Origin: Mercenaria mercenaria
Lineage: Eukaryota > Mollusca > Bivalvia > Venerida > Veneridae
Length of the DNA: 64,000 bases
Assembly (NCBI RefSeq): GCF_021730395.1
Contig: NC_069365.1
Span: 24,645,501 to 24,709,500, forward strand
Direction: 5' to 3'
Shown here: positions 11,004 through 21,661 of the stretch, piece after piece
Layout of the letters: the number at the start of each line of letters is the position of its first letter
Numbering within the stretch: the first letter of the stretch is position 1
Translations under genes and position numbers: made by a program
The notes under the pieces: model-generated
Seen by the model: only the letters and a program-made list of their open reading frames with translations
What the model was told of the DNA's origin: nothing
The model's database searches: none

Positions 11004-11542
11004 ATAGCAGCTTCATTTATGATTTGAATTTAATCAAATTTGCACAAAACTTGTGTCACCATACGATCTCGGTTCCTTTCTTGAACCGGCCAGATCCCTT
11101 AATGTGTTTCAGAGTAATGGCCCCTGATAGGGCCAAAATTAGCTATTGTGACCTTGTCTGCACAATAGCAGCTTTATTTATGATTTGATTTTTACCAAAC
11201 TTGCACAAAAACTTGTGTCACCATAAGATCTTGGTTTCTTTCTTGAACTGGCCAGATCCCATAATGGGTTCCAGAGTTATGGCCCCTTTATATTACTATA
11301 AATAGCTTATTTAGTCACTTTTTTATTACTGGCCATAGGGAAAAACCGAGACTACTTTCCTGCGGTACAGCATGGATGGTACCTCCAATTTATAGGTGTA
11401 TTTTAACATATCTGTACCTTTAGGAAAATTTCAACTATATTTTCTTATGATTCTTTTGATTGATCTTGATTATGATTTTTTGACCTTCTTGTCCTGCAAT
11501 GATGACATGTGAGCGATATAGGGCAATTATGGCCCTCTTGTT

Positions 11543-11732
11543 TATGGGATCTGTATGAAAGTTGGTCTGAATGTTCATCTTGATGATATCAAGGTCAGGT
11601 TCAAAACCGGGTCACATGAGCTCAAAAACGAGGTCACTATGTCAAAGAATAGAAAAAACGACGTCATACTCCGTTAAAACTGGGTCATTTGGGGACAGGT
11701 GAGCGATTCAGGACCATCATGGTCCTCTTGTT
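11543..11732 (+). repeat. Tail fragment of a 145-bp-unit hairpin-type element
   Basis: One unit and a tail (TTGATGATATCAAGGTCAGG, then CAGGTGAGCGATTCAGGACC, hairpin GGACC-ATCAT-GGTCC, CTCTTGTTT) abut the previous element tail to tail. The same tail closes the arrays ending at 28581 and 46823. Confidence 0.75.
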
Positions 11733-12398
11733 TAAGATTTTCCTACATAAAATCAAGTGACTCCTGGGGCGGGGTCATGATTTAAACAAATTTTGTAGAG
11801 GTCCACTAGGCAATGCTACATGTGAAATATCTAAGCTCTAGGCCTTCTGGTTTATTTTAATAGGATTTTTGAAGATTTTCCTATGTAAAATTAAGTGACC
11901 CCTGGGCTGGGGTCAATTTTGACCCCGGGATCATGATTTGAATAAACTTGGTAAAGGTCCACTAGGCAATGCTTCACAGCAAATATCTAAGCTCTATGGC
12001 TTCTGGTTTTTGAGAAGACGATTTTTAAAGATTTTCCTATGTTAAATCAAGTGACCCCTGGGGCGTAGTCAATTTTGACCCTGGGATCTTGATTTGAACA
12101 AACTTGGTAGAGGTCCACTAGGCAATGCTTTACACCAAATATCTAAGCTCTATGGCTTCTGGTTTTTGAGAAGAAGATTTTTAAAGTTTTTCTTTTGGTT
12201 GCCATGGCAACCAGAGTTCTGCATAGAATTCAATTCTTTGAACAACTTTGAAAGGGGGGTACCCAAGGATCATTCCTGTGAAGTTTGATGTAATTCTGCC
12301 CAGTGAAGATTTTTTTACAAACTGTTGACGCACGACAGATGACGGACATCAAGCGGTCACAGTAGCTCACCTTGTCACTTGGTGACAGGTGAGCTAAA
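11733..12398 (-). repeat. Inverted hairpin-headed element
   Basis: Read on the minus strand it begins at 12398 with TTTTAGCTCACCTGTCACC, the head hairpin of the AGCTCACCTG family (closing on GTGACAAGGTGAGCT). Three ~145-bp units with CAAGTGACCCCTGGG and GGTCCACTAGGCAATGCT follow. It lies in opposite orientation to its neighbour. A G run of about 20 lies just beyond it at 12439-12458. Confidence 0.75.
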
Positions 12399-12399
12399 A

Positions 12400-14131
12400 A
12401 TTTGGCTAGCAGTTTCAAACAACAACTCTGTGTGTGTGTGGGGGGGGGGGGGGGGGGGCTGTTAACGTCTTTTTCAACAATTTTTTCAGTCATTAACCAT
12501 ATGAACAACTTCAGTAAAGGACAGCCAAAGGAAAAGCAGCTATGTTTCATCAAAATTCATTCAATGCTTTTAGAGATATTGTTTACATAACTGTTGATGA
12601 CTGATATATATGATCTAACACACAACAGACACAGCGCAATCACAATAGTTCACCATTAGCACTTTGTAACAATGTCTAACATGGAATCTACCAAGTGTTA
12701 TTAGCAGTCCACTATCCTAGAGCAGTTTTGGACATATCTAAGTACAAAGCTAATAGTATACAAAGAGGTCATTCATGCATTGGCAAATTAAAAGTAAAAT
12801 TTTTTGTTCAAAAATTATTTTATTATCACTTGCACAGCACAGCACAAATCAACATTCAGATCACTATTATATAACATAATAAAAGAACAATCCTGTTCAA
12901 AATAAGTGCAAGCAATCTGATGCAAATCTTATATAATGATTTATTTGAAAGAAGTTTCAAAATTTATAACATTACTGCTATGTGTTACTTTTTTGCTTCC
13001 TTTCATCAGTTACCAAAATTGGTAGAAACATCTGGCATAAGTTTACAAATATAACAAAACTTGTGAAGAAAAAGTGTACACTCTGTCAAAAGCCTTTAAA
13101 TTTATAAAATAGAATAAGCAAAATTTATATTTAATCGGAAATATCTTCTACTTTTCAATTTAAGTGTCCATCTGTGACACTGGATTTTTTATCTGTGTAA
13201 ATAAAAGAATATAACACCCCGCAAAACAATGAAAAATATTTTCATTAACATCCTGCCAGAAAATGGAGTTAGCAAAATTTTAGATATTTTATAAGCACAA
13301 CAAGTTTATTTAATCAAAAGCAAGATGTTTTTCATTTTAAGATATATTTGTTACACTGATATAGGCAATTAAAAGGACAAACAATAATTTGTTACCAAGA
13401 AAAAAATTGCAATATAAGTTTATCTGACAACATGCTGACATGTAAACAAAAGTACAATTTTCTTAAAAAAAAAAACAGTAACTGTGAACCTACAGTAACT
13501 GTGAATCATAACACAATTAAGCTATAATTCAATAACATATACATCTAAATATACAAAGATCAGAGAAGTTGAGATTTTATACTGGTAGGATTTCATTCAT
13601 ATTTCAATATGCCTGAGGTGCTGAAATCCAAAAGATTTGCTGCACAACTCATTTTCAATTACAAATATCAGTAAACATTTGTATTTCACATGCTGAAGAT
13701 TGTCCTTATACAATAAATAAGACTTATAATCACATGTTTGACGTCATGGGAGTGTAATAAAGTCATTGCATAAAAATGATAATACACTAGTGCAATAAAG
13801 CTTTGACGTCAATGTCGTTCATGCTATAGGAGACATTGGTAAAACTGACTTGTTTATACAGTAAAAGAAAGTAGAATTTTTGAAGTTTCTGCAGGAGAAG
13901 TTAACATGTGATAAAAAGAATATTACATTTTAGACTTGCCTCATTGAATTTATTAAACTTTAATGAAGTTGACAGAGCCTCGCATTTTATTGTTTTATTC
14001 AACTTGTTTACTCGTGTAATATCCTCTGTGTAAAAGCTATATGCTGCAATGAGTTGATATAGCATAGTGCTGGAGTTATGATGCAGACTGGGCATATTCC
14101 ATCTCTTTTTTTTTTTTTCTATATAATGAAT
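12400..14131. other. No gene recognised; possible 3' untranslated region
   Basis: AT-rich sequence with no convincing frame. It lies directly downstream of the minus-strand stop at 14132 and could hold that gene's 3' untranslated region; several TTTATT (minus-strand AATAAA) occur. Two TGACGTCA-like motifs lie at about 13739 and 13804. Confidence 0.45.
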
Positions 14132-14860
14132 TTAACACAATCCAAATAATAAAGTACAAACCAAGACTGGGGACGGATCTGTACAGCTTGGCACAACTGA
14201 TCTGGGATTTGGAAGTGGGCTTGCTGTGTAATAGTGTGAGCTGGTTGTTGTAGTTGCTGCAGGCCTTCTAGCTTCAGTCTGGAAATGCAAGAAACATATA
14301 ATTTTATGTGCAGTCATTTCTCCTCTCCAAAAATACTTATACTTATATCCAGAACAACCGAAACTTTAAAATTTATATCTATTGCGATGAGTCTTAACTT
14401 TACAATGGTAATGTGAATTGGTGAACTGTTACACGTTTTGCTCAATATTAGTAACAATTCATTTCTTGTTGTACTCTCCACATTGTTCCTTTTAAATTCT
14501 GTTAGGCTGCTTAAAATGAGTGTAGGATGTGACTAGTGTGTGTGTGCTACCTTTCAGAAGCAAAACCTCTAACTGGTGTATGTGCACACAACAGGACAGT
14601 ATCAGATATTAATTCTAATAAAGACGAAATCAAATGCAATGTCACTGAGATTGCCCAGTCATCTGACTCATAGCTCACAATCCACAGATCTGGCTCTCCC
14701 TTGTGGAATAAATTACAATATGAAATAAATCAAAAAGAAAAGGACTAACCAGCTGCGTTTTCAAGGTACGTACTTCGGCTTGCAGTTGCGAAACCATGGC
14801 CTCCAAGCGGGCGTTTTCTGTTTTTAATGTCTCCACTTCCGTTACTGGCCGACTTGAAGC
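14132..14860 (-). CDS. C-terminal exons of a coiled-coil protein gene
   Basis: Two exons on the minus strand. 14860-14750 (37 codons, phase 0; acceptor CTTTACAG|GCTTC, donor CAGCTG|GTTAGT) encodes a leucine-zipper-like helix, VETLKTENARLEAMVSQL continuing QAEVRTLKTQL, with Leu/Met/Val at heptad spacing. 14278-14132 (49 codons with stop; acceptor GCATTTCCAG) encodes a Thr/Ser/Pro-rich tail ending LVCTLLFGLC. Exon phases match, and the other phase hits a stop at the junction, so this frame is favoured. I do not recognise the gene. Upstream exons should lie at higher coordinates; the repeat array at 15316-15930 is the obvious candidate, but its best donor is out of phase with exon 14860, so a connecting exon or another donor would be needed. 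Confidence 0.5.
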
Positions 14861-15315
14861 CTGTAAAGATGTTCATTTCAAAATCACTTATAAGGGATAA
14901 AAAGCTAAATATAATGTATTTTAAATTAGTGGTTACCTTTCAAGAGGCAATTCTGTGAGTAAAAGCATATGTTAAGCCTCAGTAATATACATTGCTTTTG
15001 CTTCTTAGAATTTGTCAAATTATGGTACAGTTTTCCATCATTCATCTTCATCATCTGTTACTACTGTCCATATTCGCTTATAAGACACATTTTTAGGAGT
15101 CACATTAATGACCATCTATTCTGCATAAACTTTCAAAATGAAAGTCAACATTCAAGAGATTACTCTAGGCTTAATTCTATTTTCTATATTAAGCAGAACA
15201 AATATGTGCATGACTCTAAAAGAAATATCCCACTTGTGGTCAGTAATTATAGTAAACAAATCATTTCTATGTTTATTTATACCAATAACGAAAATCTGAA
15301 CTGAAATAAAAATAC

Positions 15316-15930
15316 CTAAGTTGTGTTTGTCTGTTTCCATTGATTGAGATTCCAAACGTTCCAGTCCATTGCCGAGTTGTTTTATGGAAGTGTAACGAAA
15401 GTTACCTAAGTTGTGTTTGTCTATTTCCATTGATTGAGATTCCAAAAGTTCCAGTCCATTGCCGAGTTGTTTTATGGAAGTGTAACGAAAGTTACCTAAG
15501 TTGTGTTTGTCTATTTCCATTGATTGAGATTCCAAAAGTTCCAGTCCATTGCCGAGTTGTTTTATGGAAGTGTAACGAAAGTTACCTAAGTTGTGTTTGT
15601 CTATTTCCATTGATTGAGATTCCAAACGTTCCAGTCCATTGCCGAGTTGTTTTATGGAAGTGTAACGAAAGTTACCTAAGTTGTGTTTGTCTATTTCCAT
15701 TGATTTAGATCCCAAACGTTCCAGTCCATTGCCGAGTTGTTTTATGGAAGTGTAATGAAAGTTACCTAAGTTGTGTTTGTCTATTTCCATTGATTGAGAT
15801 TCCAAAAGTTCCAATCCATTGCCGAGTTGTTTTATGGAAGTGTAATGAAAGTTACATAAATTGTGTTTGTCTATTTCCATTGATTTAGATCCCAAAAGTT
15901 CCAATCTATTGCCGAGTTGTTTTATAAATG
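15316..15930 (-). CDS. 90-bp tandem array, open as 30-residue repeats
   Basis: Seven units of exactly 90 bp, so every frame is kept. On the minus strand the unit reads YTSIKQLGNGLELLESQS plus MEIDKHNLGNF, with Ile/Leu spacing compatible with an amphipathic helix. Units differ at few sites and mostly by coding-type swaps (ELLESQS / ERLGSKS, NFHY / NFRY). The frame is open from about 15930 to a stop at 15152, with a donor-like TTAG|GTATTT at 15316. An in-frame stop near 15951 means it must start by splicing. The plus strand is also open for 122 codons, a consequence of the period. It sits 456 bp upstream of a coiled-coil exon on the same strand, which supports coding. It could still be a non-coding minisatellite. 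Confidence 0.42.
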
Positions 15931-15966
15931 TCTTCAGGTAGTCAGGTGTTCATAACACTTATTTTT

Positions 15967-16203
15967 TATGCCCCTGAAGGAAGGCATATTAGTTTTCAAC
16001 TGTCTGTCCATTTGTTTGTTTGTTCGTTCGTCACAATGTTATAGTTTTGCATGAAGGCACCTTACTTGCAAACCACTGCACCCAGGACCTTCAAACTTCA
16101 CGTGCAGATAGTACTTATTGAGTACACAACCTCTATTGACTCACCAGGTCTAAGGTCAAGGTGCTGCGGGGGCATTTGTCACCATTAGTGACAGCTCTTG
16201 TTT
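15967..16203 (+). repeat. Short TATGCCCC-headed element
   Basis: Head TATGCCCCTGAAGGAAGGCA, TCNG-rich stretch, one partial unit with AAGGTCAAGGTG, then GGGGGCATTTG, hairpin GTCAC-CATTA-GTGAC and AGCTCTTGTTT. It is a core-depleted relative of the element at 31189. Confidence 0.75.
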
Positions 16204-16439
16204 CCTCATGTAAATGCACATTGTACGAAATTATTTAATTCTAACATTAGTGTTTGAACTGTAGAAGTTTATGAATACGAATGTTTTATGTTACACAATA
16301 AGATATTCAAACATATGAATCAATGCAACAGTGGTAAAACACTTTTCAACTTCATAAATACTCCCAGGTCTATATTATAAATTATTATACCTCACATAAA
16401 TGTCCAATGCAAATTTCCCATTAGTTTAACCTGAATAAT

Positions 16440-17175
16440 ATATCATATTCTCCAGTAATTTTATATCTCATGCGCAAAGTCGTCATTTTCAGTTTCTGCG
16501 CATGTGATATGATCCATAATTTCATATCACCTGCGCAAAGGCGCTATTTTGTTTTTCTGCGCATGTGATATTATTTTTTCATATCTCCAGTTCAGAGATT
16601 GATACTTTTGCACTGAGTAAAAGACTGAGACGTTATTTTTTCAGAAGATGTGCAAAAAATTTCGAAAACAATTTTTTATCAAATATTGAATCGAAACTAT
16701 TTTCATCAGATTGGAAACGATCTAACTAAGAAAATAAGTCATCACACATAATGTTTCGTTTAGAAATAATAAAGTTATCGCCGTTTTTCGAATGTTACTG
16801 CTAACGATTTCAGCAGTGTCACAATGTTGAAATATGCACATAAATATAGGGGTCAGCGATATGCAAATGCTTCGACTAAATCTACCAAAAATGTCTTATT
16901 ACACAGCAGTTTCCACCTGAGTAATCACTCCTTAATTCTGTTTTCATTATTTGGTATGTAATTACTTTTTAACGTTAGATAAATCATTTAAATCATTATG
17001 CTGATTTTCTAGTAAATGTTTTGATCTTATGTCATTTCGGTATAATAAAATAAATATTGCATTCCTGAGAAGGTGATATGAAAAATGTTCACACCTCAGC
17101 TGGCGCCTCAGTCGATATTCATATATCTTGTGGTGAACATTTTTCATATCACCCTCTCAGGAATGCAATATTTAT
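16440..17175. repeat. Foldback region with a long hairpin
   Basis: At 17049-17092 and 17133-17175 two arms (landmarks ATATTGCATTCCTGAGA and GGTGATATGAAAAATGTTCA) are near-perfect complements of about 43 bp around a 40-bp loop. Upstream, 16450-16590 holds two ~60-bp units, each with TGCGCA-centred arms (TATCACCTGCGCAAAGGCG and TTTCTGCGCATGTGATAT). This looks like a non-autonomous foldback element. No gene. Confidence 0.65.
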
Positions 17176-17401
17176 ATATTATACTTAAGATGTTATTAGA
17201 GTTTTATTTTTTGACCTATCACAGCTTGTCCCCAGCTTTCACTATATTCTGTTCACACTAGCAAGAAACATGTTTTGACAGTTAAATAAATAATACAATA
17301 CCCTGTGTATATGCTATGCAAAACATACTCTACAGCATATCGGTTTTAAGTAAAAGCACAGGGGCTTGAATTCAATACCTTTCTAATAAATATTAATGCC
17401 T

Positions 17402-18132
17402 TTGTCCATAAGTATTGACCTGGCACTCATGAATATTCTGTATATTTCCGTAAATCAATTTTCGGTGTCCGAACACAATAGCGATATAATTAAATGTTAC
17501 ATATATCATTCTTAATTGAGATACTGACACATGTGCAGGTAGCTGTGCGGATAATTAAAGCATTTACCTATCGATATCAGGATTGTGGGTTCGAGTCCTA
17601 CGTCTGATCATATCTTTTTTCTTCCAAATTTTATATGCAGACTTACTACTCATTTAATCAAACGTATCGTATAAAATTTATGGTTCATTTATTAAGTGTA
17701 AACATGTTTACCCATTGTAAAAAGTGGAATAAAATTGTTTTAAAAGTATCTTAGATAAAAGACAAATTACCTGTCACCAGCGTTCCAGAAAATAAATACT
17801 ACAAGAGAAAACAATTAAAATTTATGAAATATGATACATAAAATTACGTAAACGATAAAAAATATAATACATTAAATTTAAAAAAAAAAAAAAAAAAGCA
17901 AAAAAACAACATCAAAAAAAACAAAAACAAAAAAACAACAAGATCTATTCAGTAAGTGATTTCGAGCCCGTGGTAACGTGCGTGGAAGTCAGACACCTTA
18001 CCTCATCGATTAACTTCACATATTATTTTAGTAATGTAGATACTTTCAGGTTACTAATATTGCGTAAATTAACAAAAACGCCCGAAAATATTGGCGAAGA
18101 TTAATGAGTGCCAGGTCAATACTTACGGACAA
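17402..18132. mobile_element. Inverted-repeat element with two opposed tRNA-like modules
   Basis: Arms of about 35 bp at 17402-17437 and 18097-18132 share TAAGTATTGACCTGGCACTC in opposite orientation. Just inside each arm is a tRNA-like stretch: plus strand 17533-17610 (GGTTCGAGTCC box B, T stem GTGGG/CCTAC) and minus strand 17953-18012 (GGGCTCGAAATC box B). An A-rich tract (17879-17940) lies between them. No transposase. It may be two SINE copies trapped head to head, or a foldback element. Confidence 0.5.
17533..17610 (+). other. tRNA-like sequence, probably a SINE head or tRNA fossil
   Basis: TAGCTGTGCGG resembles box A with one mismatch, and GGTTCGAGTCC matches box B exactly. The T stem pairs, but the acceptor arms do not, so a working tRNA gene is unlikely. 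Confidence 0.4.
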
Positions 18133-18202
18133 TACTTCGCAGAGCATGGAAAGTGACAGATTTACTTTCAGTATGATTAACGCTGACACCAAACATTTCA
18201 TT

Positions 18203-21200
18203 ATTATGTCTTCCCCAGGAGACATATTGTTTTTGCCCTGTCCGTCCGTCCGTACGTACGTCACACTTCATTTCCGAGCAATAACTGGAGAACCATTTGA
18301 CCTAGAACCTTCAAACTTCATAGGGTTGTAGGGCTGCTGGAGTAGACGACCCCTATTGTTTTTGGGGTCACTCCGTCAAAGGTCAAGGTCACAGGGGCCT
18401 GAACATTGAAAACCATTTCCGATCAATAACTAGAAAACCACTTGACCCAGAATGTTGAAACTTCATAGGATGATTGGCCATGAAGAGTAGATGACCCCTA
18501 TTGATTTTGGGGTCACTCCGTCAAAGGTCAAGGTCACGGGGGCCTGAACATTGAAAACCATTTCCGATCAATAACTAGAGAACCACTTGACCCAGAATGT
18601 TGAGACTTCATAGGATGATTTGTCATGAAGAGTAGATGACCCCTACTGATTTTGGGGTCACTCCGTCAAAGGTCAAGGTCACAGGGGCCTGAACATTGAA
18701 AACCATTTCCGATCAATAACTAGAAAACCACTTGACCCAGAATGTTGAAACTTATAGGATGATTGGTCATAAAGAGTAGATGACCCCTATTGATTTTGGA
18801 GTCACTCCATCAAAGGTCAAGGTCACAGGGGCCTGAACATGGAAAACCATTTCCGATCAATAACTAGAGAACCACTTGACCCGGAATGTTGAAACTTGAT
18901 AGGATGATTGTACATGCAAAGTAGATGACCCCTATCGATTTTGGGGTCACTCCATTAAAGGTCAAGGTCACAGGGGCCTGACCATTGAAAACCATTTCCG
19001 GTCAGTAACTTGAGAACCACTTGACCCAGATTGTTGAAACTTAATAGGATGATTGGTCATGCAGAGTAGATGACCCCTAACGATTTTGGGGTCACTCTGT
19101 GAAAGGTCAAGGTCACAGGGGCCTGAACATGGAAAACCATTTCCGGTCAGTAACTTGAGAACCACTTGACCCGAATGATGAAACTTCATAGGATGATTGG
19201 TCATGCAGAGTAGATGACCCCTAACGATTTTGGGGTCACTCTGTTAAAGGTCAAGGCCACAGGGGCCTGAACATGGAAAACCATTTCCAATCAATAACTT
19301 GAAAACCTCTCGACCCAGAATGTTGAAACTTCATAGGATGATTGTTCATGCAGAGTAAATGACCCCTATTGTTTTTGGGGTCACTCCGTTAAAGGTCAAG
19401 GTCACAGGGGCCTGAACATTGATAACCAGTTCGATCAATAACTTGAGAACCACTTGACCCAGAATGTTGAAACTTCATAGGATGATTGAACATGCAGAGT
19501 AGATGACCCCTATTGATTTTGGGGTCAGTCTATTAAAGGTCAAGGTCACAGTGGCCTGTTCATGTAAAATCATTTTTTGGAAATAACTTGAGAACCACTT
19601 GACCTACAATGTTGAAACTTAATAGGATGATTGGACATGCAGAGTAGATGACCCCTATTTATTTTGAGGTCACTTGATCAAAGGTCAAGGTCACAGAAGC
19701 CTGAACGGTGACTTGAGAACCACTAGGCCAAGAGTGTTGAAATTTAGCGGGATGACTGGACATGCCAAGTAGATAATCCCTATTGCAGCCAACCATCAGT
19801 GTCTCTTTGACTTTCGCTCCTGACCAGGGCTCCGGAAATTTTGATTACTCAATCGGTCCGAAACGAAAATCCTGACATCGGCGCTACCCCACCCACCGCA
19901 TTCCCAATATTACATATTTTGTAAAACGTGATAGGGTAAAGAAATAAGCATGCCATGCATTAAAACTGAGTTACCAATCACCGCGCGTTACCATACAATG
20001 AAGACAGTTATTCAGTGTTATGTGTGATCGTTACTTTGTTTAAATTTCGATGTTTTTCCTAGATAATATGAGGCATTGACACCGTGTGCGTAACTAGTCT
20101 AAAAGCCAACGCACGTGACTTCGATACCGTATACACGGCAGATACCTTGTGATGTTTCCTCATTCTTTGACGGAATTCTATAAAATACAATGCGTCAAAG
20201 TGAGTTACACGACACATGCTAAACAGCCTCAGTATTTAAAGAATACACTGCCGCGGACCGAATGTGTACGTTATTTGAACGCTGAGATCGAATTTCCCGC
20301 ATGTATAGTACCAAAACGTCACGCGGGTTGGCCACGGATATTTCATTTCACTTACGTTGTACTTCAGTAAGCAACTACATTTTATAAAGTTATATGTTCT
20401 CTTCTGATGTAAACAAAATTTCATTTTGAAACGTTTTTTAAAAGACCGATTTGACAAACAGTGCCACTCCGGTTTTCTTTATCATTCGTGGTTGCCCGTC
20501 CGTTTTTTTTCTTTTTTGTACAGTCGGGTTGCAAAGACGATTTTCTGCATTTGTTTCACCTGGAGCCCCAACAAATGAATCATTCTAATTTTTTCAAATC
20601 AAGTAATTATAAAAATTATTTTAATCGGTTTTCCGTGTGATGTCTCATTAAATCAAAGACCTATAATGTACAATTATAGCTCTTTGATTAAATGCAGCGA
20701 CCATTTGTTTTTTACCGTGATCAAACATAGCCTTTTGAAATAAACCATCCGTCGGATTCTAAATAAAAGAAGTGGATCCCCGTCGAAATGGATCCAGTCA
20801 GAAACGTTAGGAAACCAGTCAAAAATGTTTAATACACCGCAGTCAGCTGTCTGCAAACATTAAAGGATGTGCCGCGCGAGCACTGATTGCGTCACGCGCT
20901 AATTACGGACCGATTATCAAAGTGACAATCAGACCGATTGACACGTTTATTGATTATCTGAAGGTGCAACCAACAATTTCCTACTTGGCAGGTGATCGTG
21001 TATTGAGATATCAGACCGAAATTTATACTTTTCTCCATTTTTACGGGACCGATTTTTTTCGTTTTTTCACTTCACGAATCGGTCTGAAAAGTCAAAAATC
21101 GGTCCAAAACCGACAAACCGGCAAATTTCCGAAGCCCTGCTCCTGACCTCTATTGACTTCTTGCCTATAGGACTTTGCATTGGGGGAGACATGCGCATTT

Positions 21201-21222
21201 TTACAAAAGCATTTTCTAGTTT
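18203..21222 (+). repeat. TATGTCTCC-headed 145-bp-unit element, split by a hAT-type insertion
   Basis: Head TTATGTCTTCCCCAGGAGAC, CCGTCCGTACGTACG, then about ten units of 145 bp with AACCACTTGACCCAGAATG, CATAGGATGATTG, GAGTAGATGACCCCTA and AAAGGTCAAGGTCACAGGGG. The tail TTGGGGGAGACATGCGC repeats the head motif in complement, followed by a TTTTT-ACA-AAAGC stem and ATTTTCTAGTT. An inserted element occupies 19825-21139. Confidence 0.85.
19825..21139. mobile_element. Non-autonomous hAT-type element
   Basis: 1315 bp starting CAGGGCTCCGGAAATTT and ending in its near complement AAATTTCCGAAGCCCTG, flanked by the perfect 8-bp duplication CTCCTGAC (19817-19824 and 21140-21147). CAGGG termini and 8-bp duplications are hAT hallmarks. 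Subterminal ATCGGTCC motifs recur in both arms (ATCGGTCCGAAA near the left; ATCGGTCTGAAA and ATCGGTCCAAAA near the right). No transposase frame is recognisable inside. The host element resumes in register after it. Confidence 0.82.
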
Positions 21223-21303
21223 AATATATGACTCCAAAAGAAGTATAAAAATAACATGTTTCGAAACTGAGCTTCAGTTGCATTGGAATGGAATGTTCTT
21301 TTT

Positions 21304-21660
21304 AGCTCACCTGTCACAAAGTGACAAGGTGAGCTTTTGTGATTGTACGGCGTTCGTCGTCCGTCCGGAGCCATATCTAGGAAGTGGTTGGGAATATTTA
21401 TATAGAACTTCATATACATGTTCAACACTATGAGTTTATTTGGTCCGTCAAGTTTCAGTCAGACTGCCCTAGTAACACCAGAGTTATGGCCCTTAGAAGT
21501 TTCTAATGTTAGCTATATAGGGAACTATAAATAAGGCAATTTCTGCATCATAACGTTTGATATATTTGACCTAGAACTAGGAAACTTAAACAGAATTTAG
21601 ATCACCATAATGTGGTTGTATACATACAATTTCGTTTGGGTTTATTTTCTAACTTCAGAG
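21304..21660 (+). repeat. Hairpin-headed element fragment
   Basis: Head AGCTCACCTGTCACAAAGTG closing on ACAAGGTGAGCT, then units with CATATCTAGGAAGTGGTTGG and CACCATAATGTGGTTGT shared with the element at 50601. It breaks at AGAGTTA, where the next TATGTCTCC element begins. Confidence 0.7.
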
Positions 21661-21661
21661 T

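Larger units (their letters stand above)
5520..11543 (+). repeat. Hairpin-headed element with 161-bp units, split by a DNA transposon
   Basis: The head AGCTCACCTGTGACAGGGTG at 5524 leads to TCCG-rich sequence and then 161-bp units (landmarks GTCTGCACAATAGCA, CCAAACTTGCACA, ATAAGATCTTGGTTCC, GGGTTCCAGAGTTATGGCCC). The array breaks at 6082 inside a unit and resumes in register at 11004. It closes with GAGCGATATAGGGC, a GGGC-AATTAT-GGCCC stem and CTCTTGTTT at about 11543. Removing 6083-11003 plus one AT restores CACAATAGCAG, the expected unit. The related copy at 53392 has the same units. Confidence 0.85.

Noticed and set aside
13735-13815. CRE sites (TGACGTCA) as promoter elements
   Set aside because: Two isolated 8-mers in AT-rich DNA without a gene start nearby are not enough.
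15340-15708. Plus-strand 122-codon frame with repeated LWKCNESYLSCVCLFPL
   Set aside because: It is the mirror of the 90-bp array, open only because the period is a multiple of three. The minus strand has the more protein-like reading and a coiled-coil exon nearby.
16440-18140. Functional tRNA gene at 17533-17610
   Set aside because: Box B and the T stem fit, but the acceptor arms do not pair and box A is imperfect. It sits inside an inverted-repeat element.
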